DNA of 64,000 bases from Prochlorococcus marinus str. MIT 0918 (GCF_027359415.1 NZ_CP114780.1:992001-1056000); one strand, 5' to 3'. Positions 1-16,000 are shown, counted from the stretch's first letter. A program made the numbers and translations. Notes: generated by a model from the sequence alone, not told the origin.

Positions 1-558
<558 letters not shown>

Positions 559-593
559 CTAATCAGAATGGGGGAAAGTAATGAAATAAAGGT

Positions 594-2513
<1,920 letters not shown>

Positions 2514-2549
2514 TTAATTAAAAATGCTAAAAACAGTTGATAAAAAAGG

Positions 2550-5500
2550 TTAATCCTCTTGATAATCAGAACCTAATGATTCATATGTTGGTCTACTTGG
2601 AGTACTCCTTCTAGGATTAACATCTTGCATTAAATCAACTTCTTTTCCTTCATCTGTATATACACCAATATCCAATCCTAATGATTGCAACTCTCGCATT
2701 AACACCTTAAAGGATTCAGGAGTCCCTGGCCTAGGAATTGGTTTACCTTTCACTATCGCATTTAGTGCTTCATTTCTACCTTGCATATCATCTGACTTAA
2801 CTGTGAGAAGTTCTTGCAATGTATATGCTGCCCCGTATGCCTCTAAGGCCCATACCTCCATCTCTCCTAAACGCTGGCCACCTTGTTGAGCTTTACCTCC
2901 TAAAGGTTGTTGGGTGACAAGAGAGTAAGGTCCAGTAGATCTTGCATGAATTTTGTCATCAACAAGGTGGACTAATTTAAGGAAATGGGAATACCCAACT
3001 GCCACTGGTTGGTCAAATGCTTCTCCAGTCCGGCCGTCACGCAATAAAAGCTTACCTGGATAATCAGGGTTAAATACCCATTCTTTCCCAGGCAATTTAG
3101 CAGCTTCTTTTAGATATAGCTGCACTGTTTCGTAAGATTTTTCTGCTCCATACATTTCATCAAAGGGGACTACTTTAACTCTGCAATCCAAATGAGCTGC
3201 GGCCCAACCCATTAACAATTCAAACACTTGACCTACGTTCATCCTGCTAGGTACACCAAGTGGATTTAGAACTATGTCTACTGGGGTACCATCAGGCAAA
3301 TAAGGCATGTCTTCTCTTGGCAAAATCCTACTAATTATTCCTTTATTGCCATGCCTGCCAGCCATCTTATCGCCAACCTGAATCTTTCTTCGTTGGGCTA
3401 CATAGACTCTAACAACCATATTTGCACCAGGGGGGAGTTCATCTCCTTGTTCTCTGGTATATATTCTTACGTCAACAACACGTCCTCTTTCTGTACTAGG
3501 TACTCTAAGAGAATTATCTCTTACATCTCTAGCCTTTTCACCAAAAATAGCTCTCAATAGTTTTTCTTCAGGGGGTTGATCAGATTCACCTTTAGGAGTA
3601 ACTTTCCCGACAAGAATATCTCCACTCTCTACAAAAGCTCCTACTCGAATAATTCCCATTTCATCGAGATTCCCTAAACTCTCTTCAGCAATATTTGGAA
3701 TTTCACGTGTAATTTCTTCAGGTCCTAATTTTGTCTGACGAGCTTCTATCTCATATTTTTCTATATGTACTGAAGTATACAGATCATCTTTAACTAATCT
3801 CTCACTAACTAAAATCGCATCTTCATAGTTATAACCTTCCCAAGGCATATATGCGATTAAAACATTTTGTCCTAATGCAATTTCCCCACCTTCGCAAGCA
3901 GAGCCATCTGCCAATACTTGGCCAATAATAACCTTGTCACCGTTATTTACTATTGGCCTTTGATTTAAACAGGTGTCTTGATTAGATCTTTGATACTTCT
4001 GTAAATCATGCAAATGCTCCCCCCCTTCTTCATCAGTAACAACAATGGAATTAGCATCTACAAAAGTTACCGTTCCATTTACCTGAGAGATAGGAACCAT
4101 TCCAGAATCCCTAGCAACTTGGGTTTCTAAACCAGTTCCTACCAGGGGTCGCTCTGGCCGTAAAAGTGGAACTGCCTGACGTTGCATGTTTGAACCCATG
4201 AGTGCTCTATTGGCATCGTCATGTTCAACAAATGGTATTAAAGATGTAGCAACTGAAATAACTTGGACAGGAGACAGTTGAACATAATCAACTTGTTCAG
4301 GAGGAACCTTCTCAAAATCTTGTCGATATCTTACCGGGATTAAATCAGCAATTATCATGCCATCTTTATCTGTGGCAACATCACCAGGTGCAACTCTGCA
4401 TTCATCTTCTAAATCTGCAGAAAGATAAATCGGATCTCCTTCTTTAATTACTTTGCCTTCTTCAACTTTCCAAAAAGGAGTCTCAATAAAACCATATGAA
4501 TTAACTCTTGCATGAGTAGCTAGAGAATTGATCAAACCTGCATTAGGTCCTTCAGGAGTTTCTATAGGACATAAACGACCATAATGAGAAGGATGAATAT
4601 CACGAACAGCAAAGCCTGCTCTCTCTCTAGTTAAACCTCCAGGGCCTAAGGCAGATATACGTCTTTTATGAGTTAACTCAGCCAATGGATTAGTTTGGTC
4701 CATAAACTGACTCAATTGACTTGAACCAAAAAATTCCTTAATGGCAGCAACAAGAGGCTTAGGGTTGACTAATTGAGCTGGAGTTAGGGAATCAGTTTCA
4801 CCAACAGTCATCCTTTCTTTAATTATTCTTTCTAATCGATTAAGTCCAACTCGAACTTGATTCTGAAGTAATTCCCCAACTGATCTAACTCTACGATTAC
4901 CTAAATGATCAATATCATCTAAGGTAGCTCCACCAACATCCAGTTCTAAGTTGATTAAATAATCAATTGTAGAAAGAACATCTTCATGGGTTAATGTTCT
5001 TAACGAATCTGGAATAGTTAAGCGTAGCTTTTTGTTTATTTTATATCTTCCTACCCTACCTAAATCATATCTTTTAGGATCAAAAAATCTACTTTGTAAA
5101 AGTTGCTGACCTCCACTCACAGAAGGAGGTTCCCCAGGTCTTAATTTCTTATATAGTTCTAATAATGCTTGATCTTCTGAACTAATCCCTTCATCATCTG
5201 CCGCCTGAATAGACTTTTGATAATATTCAGGATGTCTTAATTTATCTATTACGTCATTATCTGAAAGCCCCATGGCTCTCATGAGAACATGTGCATTTAT
5301 TTTTCTAGTTTTATCTACTCGTACATGCAGAAGATCATTTTTATCTGTTTCAAATTTTAACCATGCACCTCGATTAGGAATAACACTCGCATTATAAGTT
5401 CTCCTACCGTTTTTATCTTGCTCATCTTTAAAATAAACCCCAGGACTTCTAACAATTTGATTAACAATTACTCTTTCAGCGCCATTAATAATAAATGTCC

Positions 5501-5840
5501 CTCTTTCGGTCATCAAAGGAAGCTCGCCTATAAAAACTTCTTGTTCTTTTATTTCTCCAGTTTCCTTATTAACTAATCTACATGTCACATACATCTGAGA
5601 GGCAAATGTAGCATCTCTCCTTTTCGCCTCTTCAACATCATGCCTAGGGCGCTTTAACCTATAATCATCACCTATAAAATGAAGTTCTAGCTTTCCAGTG
5701 TAGTCAGTAATTGGAGAAAAATTCTCAAGTTCCTCAATTAAGCCTTTTTCTAAAAACCATTTGAAGCTTGCCCGTTGTACCTCTACCAAATCGGGTAAAT
5801 ATGTAGCGGTCTTAGCTACCTGAATGGCGCTTCTACTCAT
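2550..5840 (-). CDS. rpoB: RNA polymerase subunit beta (RpoB)
   Basis: The 1096-residue beta subunit forms the catalytic cleft together with RpoC1 and RpoC2. I chose the ATG at 5840 ([12 protein letters not shown]), because cyanobacterial RpoB proteins begin close to this [19 protein letters not shown] block. The open frame runs 23 codons further to 5909, but that segment does not resemble the family. Conserved regions include the rifampicin-pocket area [16 protein letters not shown] and the C-terminal [20 protein letters not shown] stretch. A 277 bp spacer separates it from tatD, so it may have its own promoter as well as read-through from rpsT-tatD. Confidence 0.97.
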   Translation of the reverse strand: MSRSAIQVAKTATYLPDLVEVQRASFKWFLEKGLIEELENFSPITDYTGKLELHFIGDDYRLKRPRHDVEEAKRRDATFASQMYVTCRLVNKETGEIKEQEVFIGELPLMTERGTFIINGAERVIVNQIVRSPGVYFKDEQDKNGRRTYNASVIPNRGAWLKFETDKNDLLHVRVDKTRKINAHVLMRAMGLSDNDVIDKLRHPEYYQKSIQAADDEGISSEDQALLELYKKLRPGEPPSVSGGQQLLQSRFFDPKRYDLGRVGRYKINKKLRLTIPDSLRTLTHEDVLSTIDYLINLELDVGGATLDDIDHLGNRRVRSVGELLQNQVRVGLNRLERIIKERMTVGETDSLTPAQLVNPKPLVAAIKEFFGSSQLSQFMDQTNPLAELTHKRRISALGPGGLTRERAGFAVRDIHPSHYGRLCPIETPEGPNAGLINSLATHARVNSYGFIETPFWKVEEGKVIKEGDPIYLSADLEDECRVAPGDVATDKDGMIIADLIPVRYRQDFEKVPPEQVDYVQLSPVQVISVATSLIPFVEHDDANRALMGSNMQRQAVPLLRPERPLVGTGLETQVARDSGMVPISQVNGTVTFVDANSIVVTDEEGGEHLHDLQKYQRSNQDTCLNQRPIVNNGDKVIIGQVLADGSACEGGEIALGQNVLIAYMPWEGYNYEDAILVSERLVKDDLYTSVHIEKYEIEARQTKLGPEEITREIPNIAEESLGNLDEMGIIRVGAFVESGDILVGKVTPKGESDQPPEEKLLRAIFGEKARDVRDNSLRVPSTERGRVVDVRIYTREQGDELPPGANMVVRVYVAQRRKIQVGDKMAGRHGNKGIISRILPREDMPYLPDGTPVDIVLNPLGVPSRMNVGQVFELLMGWAAAHLDCRVKVVPFDEMYGAEKSYETVQLYLKEAAKLPGKEWVFNPDYPGKLLLRDGRTGEAFDQPVAVGYSHFLKLVHLVDDKIHARSTGPYSLVTQQPLGGKAQQGGQRLGEMEVWALEAYGAAYTLQELLTVKSDDMQGRNEALNAIVKGKPIPRPGTPESFKVLMRELQSLGLDIGVYTDEGKEVDLMQDVNPRRSTPSRPTYESLGSDYQED

Positions 5841-6117
5841 TCGAGAACCTACTGCTTGTAAAGGAAGGATCTTATCTTGGGAGTGATCGTTACTAATGCA
5901 AAGAGTCAATGATCAAATAAAGAAATTGCTCCTCTCTTATTTTGAAAGGAACAAACACTAGAAGCTCAATGAACTCGCACCAAAAAGTAAGGCGTCAGCA
6001 AAAACTCTTTTAGAGAAATTAGATTCTCCAGATAATGACGCATTTGAACTACGCCAAGCCCAAGACAATATTTAATAGTACACTTATATGATTTTTTTAT
6101 CCACAATATTCTGTAAT

Positions 6118-6906
6118 TTATGGTAAATCAAACAATCTTCTTGCATTAGCAGTACTACTAAAGGCTACTGAGGCAAAGTTTTGCTCTCTTAGTTCTGCAA
6201 TTTTATGGGCCACTGACTGAACATAAGAGGGCTCATTCCTCTTCCCTCTTTTTGGAACAGGTGCTAAAAAAGGAGAATCTGTTTCAATAAGAAAACGGTT
6301 CTCTGGTACTTTCACAGCACAAGCATGAATTGATTTAGCACTTGAAAAAGTAACAGTACCGCTAAAACTTATATAAAAGCCTAAATCTAAAAAACCTTCC
6401 ATTTCCGCTAAGGTACCTCCCCAACAATGCATTACACCTTTAGCCGCACGGCCAGATTCTCTACGTTCATTCAATAAGTCAAACATAGGTGAGGCAGCAT
6501 CTCGGCAATGAATAATTACAGGCAAATCCAATTCATATGCCAAATCCAATTGGGGAATAAGAATAGCCAATTGCTCTTCTAAATTGGAATCTCGAAAAAG
6601 ATCTAATCCTAATTCGCCTATAGCTACGACTCGTTTATCATCTAGCGCTGAATTTCTTAAAGTCTCAATGGTGTCATTTTCAATCCAGGATTTTGTATCA
6701 AGAGGATGCAACCCTACTGAATATCTAATCTCTGGAAATCTATCTGCAAGAGATTTAATATCAGGTATTTCAGACGGTTTGACACAAGCATGCAGTAGAG
6801 CTTTAACTCCTACTTCTCTCCATCTTGAAGCAACCTCATCTAAATCATCTTTAAAATTTGGGAAAACAACATGACAATGGCTATCTATCAAATCGTGTTT
6901 ATACAT
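6118..6906 (-). CDS. tatD: TatD-family metal-dependent hydrolase
   Basis: This 262-residue protein belongs to the TatD deoxyribonuclease family, which forms TIM-barrel metal enzymes acting on DNA ends. Metal-binding motifs are visible: SHCHV at residues 9-13 for the HxH pair, IGELGLDL near residue 97 for the bridging Glu, IIHCRDA near residue 135, and ETDSPFLAP near residue 207 with the final metal Asp. The start is an ATG at 6906. It sits 48 bp after rpsT and ahead of rpoB, a neighbourhood common in cyanobacteria. The physiological substrate is not shown by the sequence; a role in DNA repair or turnover is the family expectation. Confidence 0.92.
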   Translation of the reverse strand: MYKHDLIDSHCHVVFPNFKDDLDEVASRWREVGVKALLHACVKPSEIPDIKSLADRFPEIRYSVGLHPLDTKSWIENDTIETLRNSALDDKRVVAIGELGLDLFRDSNLEEQLAILIPQLDLAYELDLPVIIHCRDAASPMFDLLNERRESGRAAKGVMHCWGGTLAEMEGFLDLGFYISFSGTVTFSSAKSIHACAVKVPENRFLIETDSPFLAPVPKRGKRNEPSYVQSVAHKIAELREQNFASVAFSSTANARRLFDLP

Positions 6907-6954
6907 AGTTCAATATTTCCTGTGTAACTAGAGATTTCAACCTACAGATTTCAT

Positions 6955-7302
<348 letters not shown>

Positions 7303-7388
7303 CTAACCAAACGAAAAGATGTTCTGCAACATATCAGACAGTTAAATAGGTAAGGATCTAATTTAGAACAAGAGTTCTTAAGAGAAAC

Positions 7389-8711
7389 TTGGCAGAAAGT
7401 GGGAAAATAATTGATTGCATAAAGGATTCAGAGGAAGTTCTTAAAAGGCTCGATCTGATTTCTGCTAGGACTTCATTAGATAGTCAAGAGAAGGCTTTTT
7501 CTATTGTCAAAGAGATTATCAAGGAAGTTCAAGCATCTGGAGACAATGCATTATTTAAATACACCAAACAATTTGATGGTTTTATCCCGGAACCATTAGA
7601 AGTATTACCAAATCAACTCATTGAAGCTTGGGAAAAAACTCCAAAAGAACTACAAGAGGCATTAAAACTAGCTAAGCAAAGAATCGAACAATTTCATAAG
7701 CTTCAAATCCCAAAGGATTTTCTAATAGAAGGTACATATGGAGAAAAACTTGGAAGACGCTGGGGGGCTGTTCAAAAAGCAGGGATTTATGTCCCGGGAG
7801 GAAGAGCTGCTTACCCAAGCACCGTACTAATGAATGCAATTCCTGCAGCTGTAGCAGGAGTAGAAGAAATAATAATGACCACTCCAGCCGGTACTCATGG
7901 GAAAATCAATTCAACAGTTCTAGCTGCAGCATATATTGCTGGCATTACAAAAATTTTCCGTATAGGAGGAGCACAAGCAATCGCTGCACTTGCATATGGA
8001 ACTGAATCCGTCCCAAAAGTGGATGTCATTAGTGGTCCTGGAAATCTATATGTAACGTTGGCAAAAAAATCTGTATATGGTCAAGTGGGCATTGACTCTC
8101 TTGCAGGACCAAGTGAAGTATTAATTATTGCCGACCATACTGCAAACCTAAAGCAGGTTGCTGCTGATTTACTTGCGCAGGCTGAGCATGATCCTTTAGC
8201 CTCAGCAATTTTATTAACTACCGAAATACAACTCGCAAAAAACATCACTAAAGAAATAAATAATCAACTAAAGAATCATCCGCGTGAAGAGATTTGTCGT
8301 GAATCTCTTAATAAATGGGGTTTAATTGTTCTATGCAAAGACATAAGAACTTGTGCAGAGTTAAGTAATTATTTTGCACCAGAGCATCTAGAATTATTAA
8401 TAGAAAATCCTTTTAAATTTACCTCAAAAATTAAAAATGCTGGGGCAATTTTTATAGGCAAATGGAGTCCTGAAGCTGCTGGTGATTATCTAGCAGGACC
8501 TAACCACACTTTGCCGACTTCAGGAACAGCAAGATTTAGCAGTGCGTTAAGCGTTGAAACTTTTATGAAATGCTCATCTATTATAGATTTCTCTGAGGAA
8601 GCCTTAAAAGAAACTGGCAAGGCAATTATTGAACTAGCTAATAGCGAAGGTCTACATAGTCATTCAGAGTCTATAAAAATTAGGAACTCTAATTCTTCTT
8701 TAAATGATTAA
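7389..8711 (+). CDS. hisD: Histidinol dehydrogenase
   Basis: HisD oxidises L-histidinol to L-histidine in two NAD-dependent steps, the last reactions of histidine synthesis. The 440-residue length fits. Diagnostic blocks are [20 protein letters not shown] near residue 136, [13 protein letters not shown] near 196, [12 protein letters not shown] near 215, the [14 protein letters not shown] region near 235, and AGPNHTLPT near 373 with the catalytic and zinc-binding histidine area. The start is a TTG at 7389; I see no better ATG upstream or close downstream. It stands alone, as cyanobacterial his genes are usually scattered. Its last 23 bp overlap the 3' end of convergent rpiA. Confidence 0.96.
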   Translation: MAESGKIIDCIKDSEEVLKRLDLISARTSLDSQEKAFSIVKEIIKEVQASGDNALFKYTKQFDGFIPEPLEVLPNQLIEAWEKTPKELQEALKLAKQRIEQFHKLQIPKDFLIEGTYGEKLGRRWGAVQKAGIYVPGGRAAYPSTVLMNAIPAAVAGVEEIIMTTPAGTHGKINSTVLAAAYIAGITKIFRIGGAQAIAALAYGTESVPKVDVISGPGNLYVTLAKKSVYGQVGIDSLAGPSEVLIIADHTANLKQVAADLLAQAEHDPLASAILLTTEIQLAKNITKEINNQLKNHPREEICRESLNKWGLIVLCKDIRTCAELSNYFAPEHLELLIENPFKFTSKIKNAGAIFIGKWSPEAAGDYLAGPNHTLPTSGTARFSSALSVETFMKCSSIIDFSEEALKETGKAIIELANSEGLHSHSESIKIRNSNSSLND

Positions 8712-9402
8712 CCGAGGTAGATCCTTCAATAATTTCACCAACTAAAACTTGATCTGCAAGATTTATAAACAAACCATTTTCTAACACTCCAGGAATATTA
8801 TTAATTTCTTTTTCTATTAACTCAGGATTATTAATTCCATCTTGAAACCTAACATCAAGAACTAAATTACCTTGATCAGTAACAATAGGACCAGCTTTTT
8901 TTTCAGCCATTCGAAGAGCCGCTATTCCATCTAATTCTTTAAGTCTATTTTGAACTAATTGCCAAGTAGATGGTAAAACTTCAACAGGGAGCTTGAAATC
9001 TAAATTCAATTTCTTAACAAGTTTAGTTGAATCCACAACAACAACAAACTCCTCAGCAATTGATGCAACAAGCTTTTCTTGAACATGACAAGCTCCACCC
9101 CCTTTAATTAGCTGAAAAGATGGATCAACTTCATCAGCACCATCAATAGCTAAATCAATTTTTGAAACCGCCGAAAATGCAACTAAAGGGATGCCCAACT
9201 GTGAAGCAAGAACCTCACCTTGAAAAGAAGTCGTTACTCCAACAATATCTTTTAACACCCCCTCTTTAAGCTTTAAACCCAAAGCCTCAATCATTAGCGC
9301 CGCAGTAGATCCTGAACCAAGTCCAAGCACCATTCCATCTTTAATTTGTGTCACAGCTGCTTCTGCAACAGCCTTTTTCATTTGTGTTTGTAAATCTGTC
9401 AT
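8689..9402 (-). CDS. rpiA: Ribose-5-phosphate isomerase A
   Basis: This 237-residue enzyme interconverts ribose 5-phosphate and ribulose 5-phosphate in the Calvin cycle and the pentose phosphate pathway. RpiA motifs are GLGSGSTA near residue 26, the DGADEVD block near residue 89 with the catalytic acids, and the [14 protein letters not shown] block near residue 100 with the catalytic Glu and Lys. I start it at the ATG at 9402; a TTG lies directly upstream but adds only one residue. The C terminus overlaps hisD by 23 bp in convergent orientation. The htrA-like gene lies 32 bp upstream on the same strand, so the two may be cotranscribed. Confidence 0.96.
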   Translation of the reverse strand: MTDLQTQMKKAVAEAAVTQIKDGMVLGLGSGSTAALMIEALGLKLKEGVLKDIVGVTTSFQGEVLASQLGIPLVAFSAVSKIDLAIDGADEVDPSFQLIKGGGACHVQEKLVASIAEEFVVVVDSTKLVKKLNLDFKLPVEVLPSTWQLVQNRLKELDGIAALRMAEKKAGPIVTDQGNLVLDVRFQDGINNPELIEKEINNIPGVLENGLFINLADQVLVGEIIEGSTSVNHLKKN

Positions 9403-9434
9403 CAAAAAATCTTAACTTGGTAATAATAATAGTT

Positions 9435-10607
<1,173 letters not shown>

Positions 10608-10699
10608 TTAGGGAAGCACCTTGAAAAAATACAAGCCAGAAAAAACTTTTCAAAAGATAGAAAATTAAAAGGTAATCCAGTAGAATTTGCTTACCTGAC

Positions 10700-10771
10700 G
10701 GTTACCTCCCTTTGAGGAGGCAGGTTAAATCGCAAACTGTTGGGCTCACAACCCAATCATCCCTGCCTCTT
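10700..10771 (+). promoter_or_regulatory. Structured rimP leader / start region
   Basis: Three mutually interacting pairings can be drawn by eye. The strand AGGAGGCAGG at 10715-10724 pairs with CCTGCCTCTT at 10762-10771 over 10 bp with one G.U. It encloses a second hairpin, TTGGG at 10740-10744 with CCCAA at 10752-10756, in which the putative TTG start is buried. Alternatively CCTCC near 10705 can pair with the GAGG/GGAGG stretch. The only Shine-Dalgarno-like sequence lies inside these stems. This suggests translational control of rimP or of the whole operon, but no energy calculation was done. Confidence 0.4.
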
Positions 10772-11237
10772 GTCTAACCAACTCGTCAGAGATTTAGAGC
10801 ATTTAGCTGGTCAAACAGCTTCTAAAGAGGGTTATCAGATAGTTGGGTTACATGTACTTGCTAATACCAATCCTATGACAATTCAAGTGCAAATTCGTCA
10901 AAAAGATGGCACAGATGTTTCTTTAGATGATTGTTCAGGATTTAGTTTTCCAATGGAAACCGCCATTGAAAACTCCAATCTTTTTAAAGCATCTTATATT
11001 TTGGAAATTAGCAGTCCTGGTCTTAGTGACATTTTGAAGACTGACAAAGAATTCGAAACATTCAAAGGTTTTCCTATTGAAGTTTCTACAAAGAACAAAG
11101 AAAATATTGAAGTCATTCAAAGTGGATTGCTCCACACAAGGTCAAAAGATCACCTACTTATCAATAACAAAGGTAAGGTGAGTAAGATACCTAGAGAGAA
11201 TGTTATCCAAGTACGTCTAGCTAGTCCTACAGGATAG
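10740..11237 (+). CDS. rimP: Ribosome maturation factor RimP
   Basis: RimP assists assembly of the 30S subunit. The 165-residue product has the family features: a central QKDGTDVSLDDCSGFS segment near residue 60 and the EISSPGL motif near residue 90, followed by a small Sm-like C-terminal domain ending in RLASPTG. The annotated start is a TTG at 10740; another TTG at 10770 (SNQLVRDLEHLAG) would give a product 10 residues shorter. Both lie within the folded leader region, so the start is uncertain. It is first in the rimP-nusA-ylxR-infB operon, an order widely conserved in bacteria. Confidence 0.93.
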   Translation: MGSQPNHPCLLSNQLVRDLEHLAGQTASKEGYQIVGLHVLANTNPMTIQVQIRQKDGTDVSLDDCSGFSFPMETAIENSNLFKASYILEISSPGLSDILKTDKEFETFKGFPIEVSTKNKENIEVIQSGLLHTRSKDHLLINNKGKVSKIPRENVIQVRLASPTG

Positions 11238-11291
11238 TTTTAACTACTTAAATTCTAACTCAAACATTCAAAATCAAACCTTCCATCATCG

Positions 11292-12725
11292 ATGGCATTA
11301 GTTCTCCTCCCTGGACTCAATAATCTAATCGAAGACATAAGTGAGGAGAAAAAGCTCCCTCCCCAAGTCATCGAAACTGCTCTTAGAGAAGCTTTGCTTA
11401 AAGGGTATGAGAGATATCGGAGGACACTATATTTAGGTATTAATGAAAATCCTTTTGAAGAAGAGTATTTCAGCAATTTTGATATTGGATTAGATCTTGA
11501 TGAAGAAGGTTACAGAGTCCTAGCAAGTAAAATCATTGTTGAAGAAGTTGAGAGTGAAGACCATCAAATAGCTCTTTCCGAAGTCATGCAAGTAGCCGAA
11601 GATGCACAGATCGGAGACACAGTAGTTCTTGATGTAACCCCAGAGAAAGAAGAGTTTGGAAGAATGGCTGCATCTACAACTAAGCAGGTGCTTGCTCAAA
11701 AATTACGTGATCAGCAAAGAAGAATGATTCAAGAAGAATTTGCTGATCTCGAAGACCCTGTTTTAACTGCTCGAGTCATACGTTTTGAACGTCAATCAGT
11801 CATTATGGCTGTAAGTTCTGGTCTAGGTAGACCAGAAGTAGAAGCAGAGCTACCAAGAAGAGACCAACTTCCAAATGATAATTATCGAGCTAATGCAACT
11901 TTTAAAGTATTTCTGAAGGAAGTTAGTGAAGTTCCAAGACGAGGCCCTCAATTATTTGTAAGCAGAGCAAATGCAGGTTTAGTAGTATATTTATTTGAAA
12001 ATGAGGTTCCTGAGATTCAAGAAGGTTCTGTCAGAATTGTTGCAGTTGCAAGAGAAGCTAACCCTCCTACTAGGTCTGTAGGACCACGAACAAAAGTTGC
12101 CGTAGATAGTATTGAGAGAGAAGTGGACCCTGTAGGAGCATGTATAGGAGCAAGAGGCTCAAGGATCCAGCAAGTAGTTAATGAGCTTAGAGGTGAAAAA
12201 ATAGATGTCATTCGTTGGTCTGCTGACCCAATTCAATACATATGCAATTCTCTTAGCCCTGCAAGAGTTGAACTAGTCAGGCTTGTAGACCCTGAAGGGC
12301 AACATGCTCATGTTCTTGTACCACCAGATCAATTAAGCCTTGCAATTGGTAGAGAAGGGCAAAATGTAAGATTAGCTGCACGGTTAACAGGTTGGAAAAT
12401 TGACATCAAAAACTCTCAAGAATACGACCAAGCTGCTGAAGACGCTGTGGTTGCAGAATTAATAGCACAAAGAGAAGAGGAAGAATCTCTACAAAAAGAA
12501 GCAGAAGATCGGTTGGCAGCTGAACAAGCTGCAAGAGCTGAGGAGGATGCTCGTTTAAGAGAACTATACCCTCTTCCTGAAGACGAATACGAAGACGAAG
12601 TTTCTGAATCTGAAAATAATGATTTAACAGACTCAAATCAAAATGACATTGAAGATCAAAAGAAAGAAACCATTTCAGATGCAGATGAGTCTAAGATTGA
12701 AACTCACGAGGATAGAACACGGTGA
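11292..12725 (+). CDS. nusA: Transcription termination/antitermination factor NusA
   Basis: NusA binds RNA polymerase and modulates pausing, termination and antitermination. The 477-residue protein shows an N-terminal polymerase-binding domain, an S1-like domain around residues 130-200, and two KH domains, recognisable by VGACIGARGSRIQ near residue 280 and LAIGREGQNVRLAARLTGWKI near residue 350, broken here as two parts of one KH repeat. The last 90 or so residues are an acidic, low-complexity tail (EEDARLRELYPLPEDEYEDE) in place of the repeats of enteric NusA. The start is an ATG at 11292. The stop overlaps the GTG start of ylxR in GTGA, suggesting translational coupling. Confidence 0.96.
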   Translation: MALVLLPGLNNLIEDISEEKKLPPQVIETALREALLKGYERYRRTLYLGINENPFEEEYFSNFDIGLDLDEEGYRVLASKIIVEEVESEDHQIALSEVMQVAEDAQIGDTVVLDVTPEKEEFGRMAASTTKQVLAQKLRDQQRRMIQEEFADLEDPVLTARVIRFERQSVIMAVSSGLGRPEVEAELPRRDQLPNDNYRANATFKVFLKEVSEVPRRGPQLFVSRANAGLVVYLFENEVPEIQEGSVRIVAVAREANPPTRSVGPRTKVAVDSIEREVDPVGACIGARGSRIQQVVNELRGEKIDVIRWSADPIQYICNSLSPARVELVRLVDPEGQHAHVLVPPDQLSLAIGREGQNVRLAARLTGWKIDIKNSQEYDQAAEDAVVAELIAQREEEESLQKEAEDRLAAEQAARAEEDARLRELYPLPEDEYEDEVSESENNDLTDSNQNDIEDQKKETISDADESKIETHEDRTR

Positions 12726-13000
12726 AACATAAACAGATCCTGCGTCGCTGTGTTACTTGCCGGAAGCTTATAGACCGAAAAGAGCTTTGGAGAGTAGTCA
12801 GAGACTATCAGGATGGTGTTGTTCTAGATAAAGGGATGGGTAGATCTGCCTACCTATGCCCTCAAGAGAACTGCCTAAAAGAAGCATGGCATCGAAAACG
12901 TTTACAAAAAGCCCTGAGATGTCAGGTAGACGTTAGCGTTATAGAAGTCCTTCAAGATAGATTGAATCACTGCAATGATTCAATTACTAAGGCAAGATAA
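12722..13000 (+). CDS. ylxR: YlxR-family (DUF448) RNA-binding protein
   Basis: A 92-residue basic protein of the YlxR family, small nucleic-acid-binding proteins almost always found between nusA and infB. The signature RRCVTCRKLIDRKELWRVVR lies at residues 8-27, and a second conserved part, GRSAYLCPQENCL, near residue 41. In other bacteria YlxR proteins have been linked to RNA binding and to RNase P; the role here is not shown. Its GTG start overlaps the nusA stop by four bases, and infB starts about 60 bp downstream, so expression is tied to the operon. Confidence 0.92.
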   Translation: MKHKQILRRCVTCRKLIDRKELWRVVRDYQDGVVLDKGMGRSAYLCPQENCLKEAWHRKRLQKALRCQVDVSVIEVLQDRLNHCNDSITKAR

Positions 13001-13061
13001 AACAAAGATCCAACATCATTAGGATCTTTAAAACAAATTGACCGCAACCACTAAAAATTTA

Positions 13062-16000
13062 ATGACAAGCAGCGGCAAAATCAGAATTTACGAACTTTCC
13101 AAGGATTTAAACCTTGAAAATAAGGATGTGCTTGATGCTGCAAAAAAACTTTCAATTTCCGCAAAAAGCCATAGCAGTTCAATAAGTGATATAGATGCAC
13201 AAAAAATCAAGAATTTACTAAAAAATAAAAAAGGTTCACCTTCATCACTAGCTCCTTCAAAACAAACGTCAAATAAGGAAATTCTGTCTGTTAAGAAAGG
13301 AATAACTTCCTCTACTCAAAAAAGAGAATCCCCCCAAGAGGCAAAGCCAAAAGACAAAAGCAATGCATCTCAATCTCAAAAGAGTATTGCAAAGTCTCCA
13401 ACACGTCCTTCTTCTTTAGGTAACTCTAGTACTAACAAAGAGACAGCATCTCATTTGAAACCTGCTAGTAATACAGCTCCAAAATCATCTTTCGAAGATT
13501 CTAGATCAAATAAACCATCTATAAAAGCTCCCAAACAACCTCAAAACCCCTCTCCTCCAAGGAAAGCACCAGTAGCAACAACTAGACAGCCTCTGAGCAA
13601 TACAAATCTCCAAAATAAGCCAACTAAAAACAAGCCGAATATCATTGGCAAGCCACAACCTCAACCAATTGACAAGAAACCAGAATTAATTAATAAGCCT
13701 CCAAAACCATCACCAAATATCTCAGAGAAAAAATTATCACCTCCCAAACCTACAGCTCAAAGACCACTAGCCTCTCCGCCGCGTCCAAATTTACAATCTC
13801 AAAACCAGCAAAAATCTATATCACCTAAACCAAAGTCCAACTATGGACAACATAAAAACCCCTCACAAAGGCAACGTCCAGATACGCAATACGCCAACAA
13901 TAACAATCAAAACAAGGACTCAAATCGTCCTTCTAACAGAAAAAACAATGCCCAGGGGCCAACTAGACCGAACCGTGTTGAACTAGTAGGGGCACCTATA
14001 AGAAGAACAAACAAGCCTAGCAATAATAAAAATCAAAGAGATGGCAACTTCCGTCCAGGACAATCAAATAGAAATAATTACATGTCCCGTCCAGGGGGAG
14101 GTAGACGTTCTGATGCAGCTGGTCGTCCTCCTATGCGTACTGGACCGGGAATGCCTCCAGGAATGCGTAAACCTGTTGCTCCTGGCGAACTTATGCAATT
14201 GCAAAAGCCAACAGGTGGAAGGAACGCTCCTCCAACAAAGCAACCTGTAGGGCCTAAAGGGCCGAAACGAGACGATAGCACTCCCACTGCGAAACCACCC
14301 TCTAACAGGCCTACTCCATCGGCCAGCCCTAAGAGGCCTCCAGCACGGGCTGGTGTGCCAGGCTCATCACGGAGGCGCAAATCGGACTGGGATGATGCTG
14401 CCAAACTTGAAGCCCTGCGAAATAAATCACCTCAAAAACAACGCCAAAAGGTTCATATTATTGGTGAAAATGATGATGCTCTAACTGCAGAGACCAGTGG
14501 TTTTGCTGGAGAACAACAAGCTGTATTACTTTCAGCCAGCCTTGCTCGTCCTGCTAAACCGAAAGCGAATAAAAAGACTACAACCAAACCTTCAGCTGCT
14601 CTGCGCAAGCGCAAAAAAGAATCAACTCGGCAAAGACAACGTCGAAGAGCAATGGAACTACGGGCTGCTCGTGAAGCAAAGCAAATCAGGCCTGAGATGA
14701 TTGTTGTTCCTGAAGACAATATTACTGTTCAAGAATTGGCTGATAAACTTAGTGTAGAGAGTTCCGAAATCATCAAATCTCTCTTCTTTAAAGGAATAAC
14801 TGCAACAGTAACTCAATCACTTGACCTTCAAACCATAGAAACTGTTGCAGAAGAGTTTGGAGTACCGGTTCTACAAGACGATATCGAAGAAGCTGCTAAG
14901 AAAACTGTCGAAATGATAGAAGATACAGATATCAAGCACTTAATAAAAAGGCCTCCTGTCGTAACAGTAATGGGTCATGTTGATCATGGTAAAACAAGTT
15001 TGCTAGATGCTATTCGCAAAGCTAGAGTTGCTGCTGGTGAAGCAGGAGGTATTACGCAACATATTGGTGCATACCAAGTTGATGTAGAGCATGATAAACG
15101 TCTAAGAACACTCACTTTCCTCGATACTCCAGGACATGAAGCCTTTACAGCAATGCGAGCGAGAGGAACGAAAGTTACTGATGTAGCTGTTCTCGTAGTT
15201 GCTGCGGATGATGGCGTCAGGCCTCAAACCTTAGAAGCAATTAGCCATGCACGTGCAGCTAAAGTTCCAATAGTAGTTGCAATCAACAAAACAGATAAAG
15301 AAGGCGCTTCACCAGATCGGGTTAAGCAGGAATTATCTGAACAAGAGCTTGTAGCTGAAGAATGGGGTGGTGATGTTGTTATGGTTCCTGTTAGTGCAAT
15401 AAAAGGTGAGAATATCGATAAGCTTTTAGAAATGATTCTTCTAGTTACTGAAGTTGAAGACTTACAAGCAAATCCAGATCGTTTAGCAAAAGGAACAGTT
15501 ATAGAAGCACATTTAGATAAAGCCAAAGGCCCTGTTGCCACCTTGCTAGTTCAAAATGGTACTCTTCAATCTGGAGATGTAGTAGCAGCTGGTCCAGTAC
15601 TAGGGAAAGTACGCGCCATGGTTGACGAAAATGGCAAGAGACTGAAATCAGCTGGTCCTTCTTGTCCAGTGGAAGCACTTGGTTTTAATGAAGTTCCTAC
15701 AGCAGGAGATGAATTTGAAGTCTATCCAGACGAGAAATCTGCAAGAGCTGTTGTAGGGGATAGAGCATCTAGTGCTAGAGCTACAAGACTTGCTCAGCAA
15801 ATGGCTTCAAGGAGAGTATCTCTATCCTCAATTTCAGGCCAGGCAAATGAAGGTGATCTTAAAGAGCTCAATCTTATACTGAAAGCTGATGTACAAGGAA
15901 GTGTCGAAGCAATTCTAGGGACTCTTGAACAATTACCTAAAGATGAAGTCCTTGTAAGAGTACTGTTATCAGCTCCTGGAGAAATCACCGAAACTGATGT

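Noticed and set aside
14078-14404. 108-codon frame antisense to infB
   Set aside because: It mirrors the Pro/Gly/Arg-rich low-complexity linker of IF2; it has no family resemblance and no start signal.
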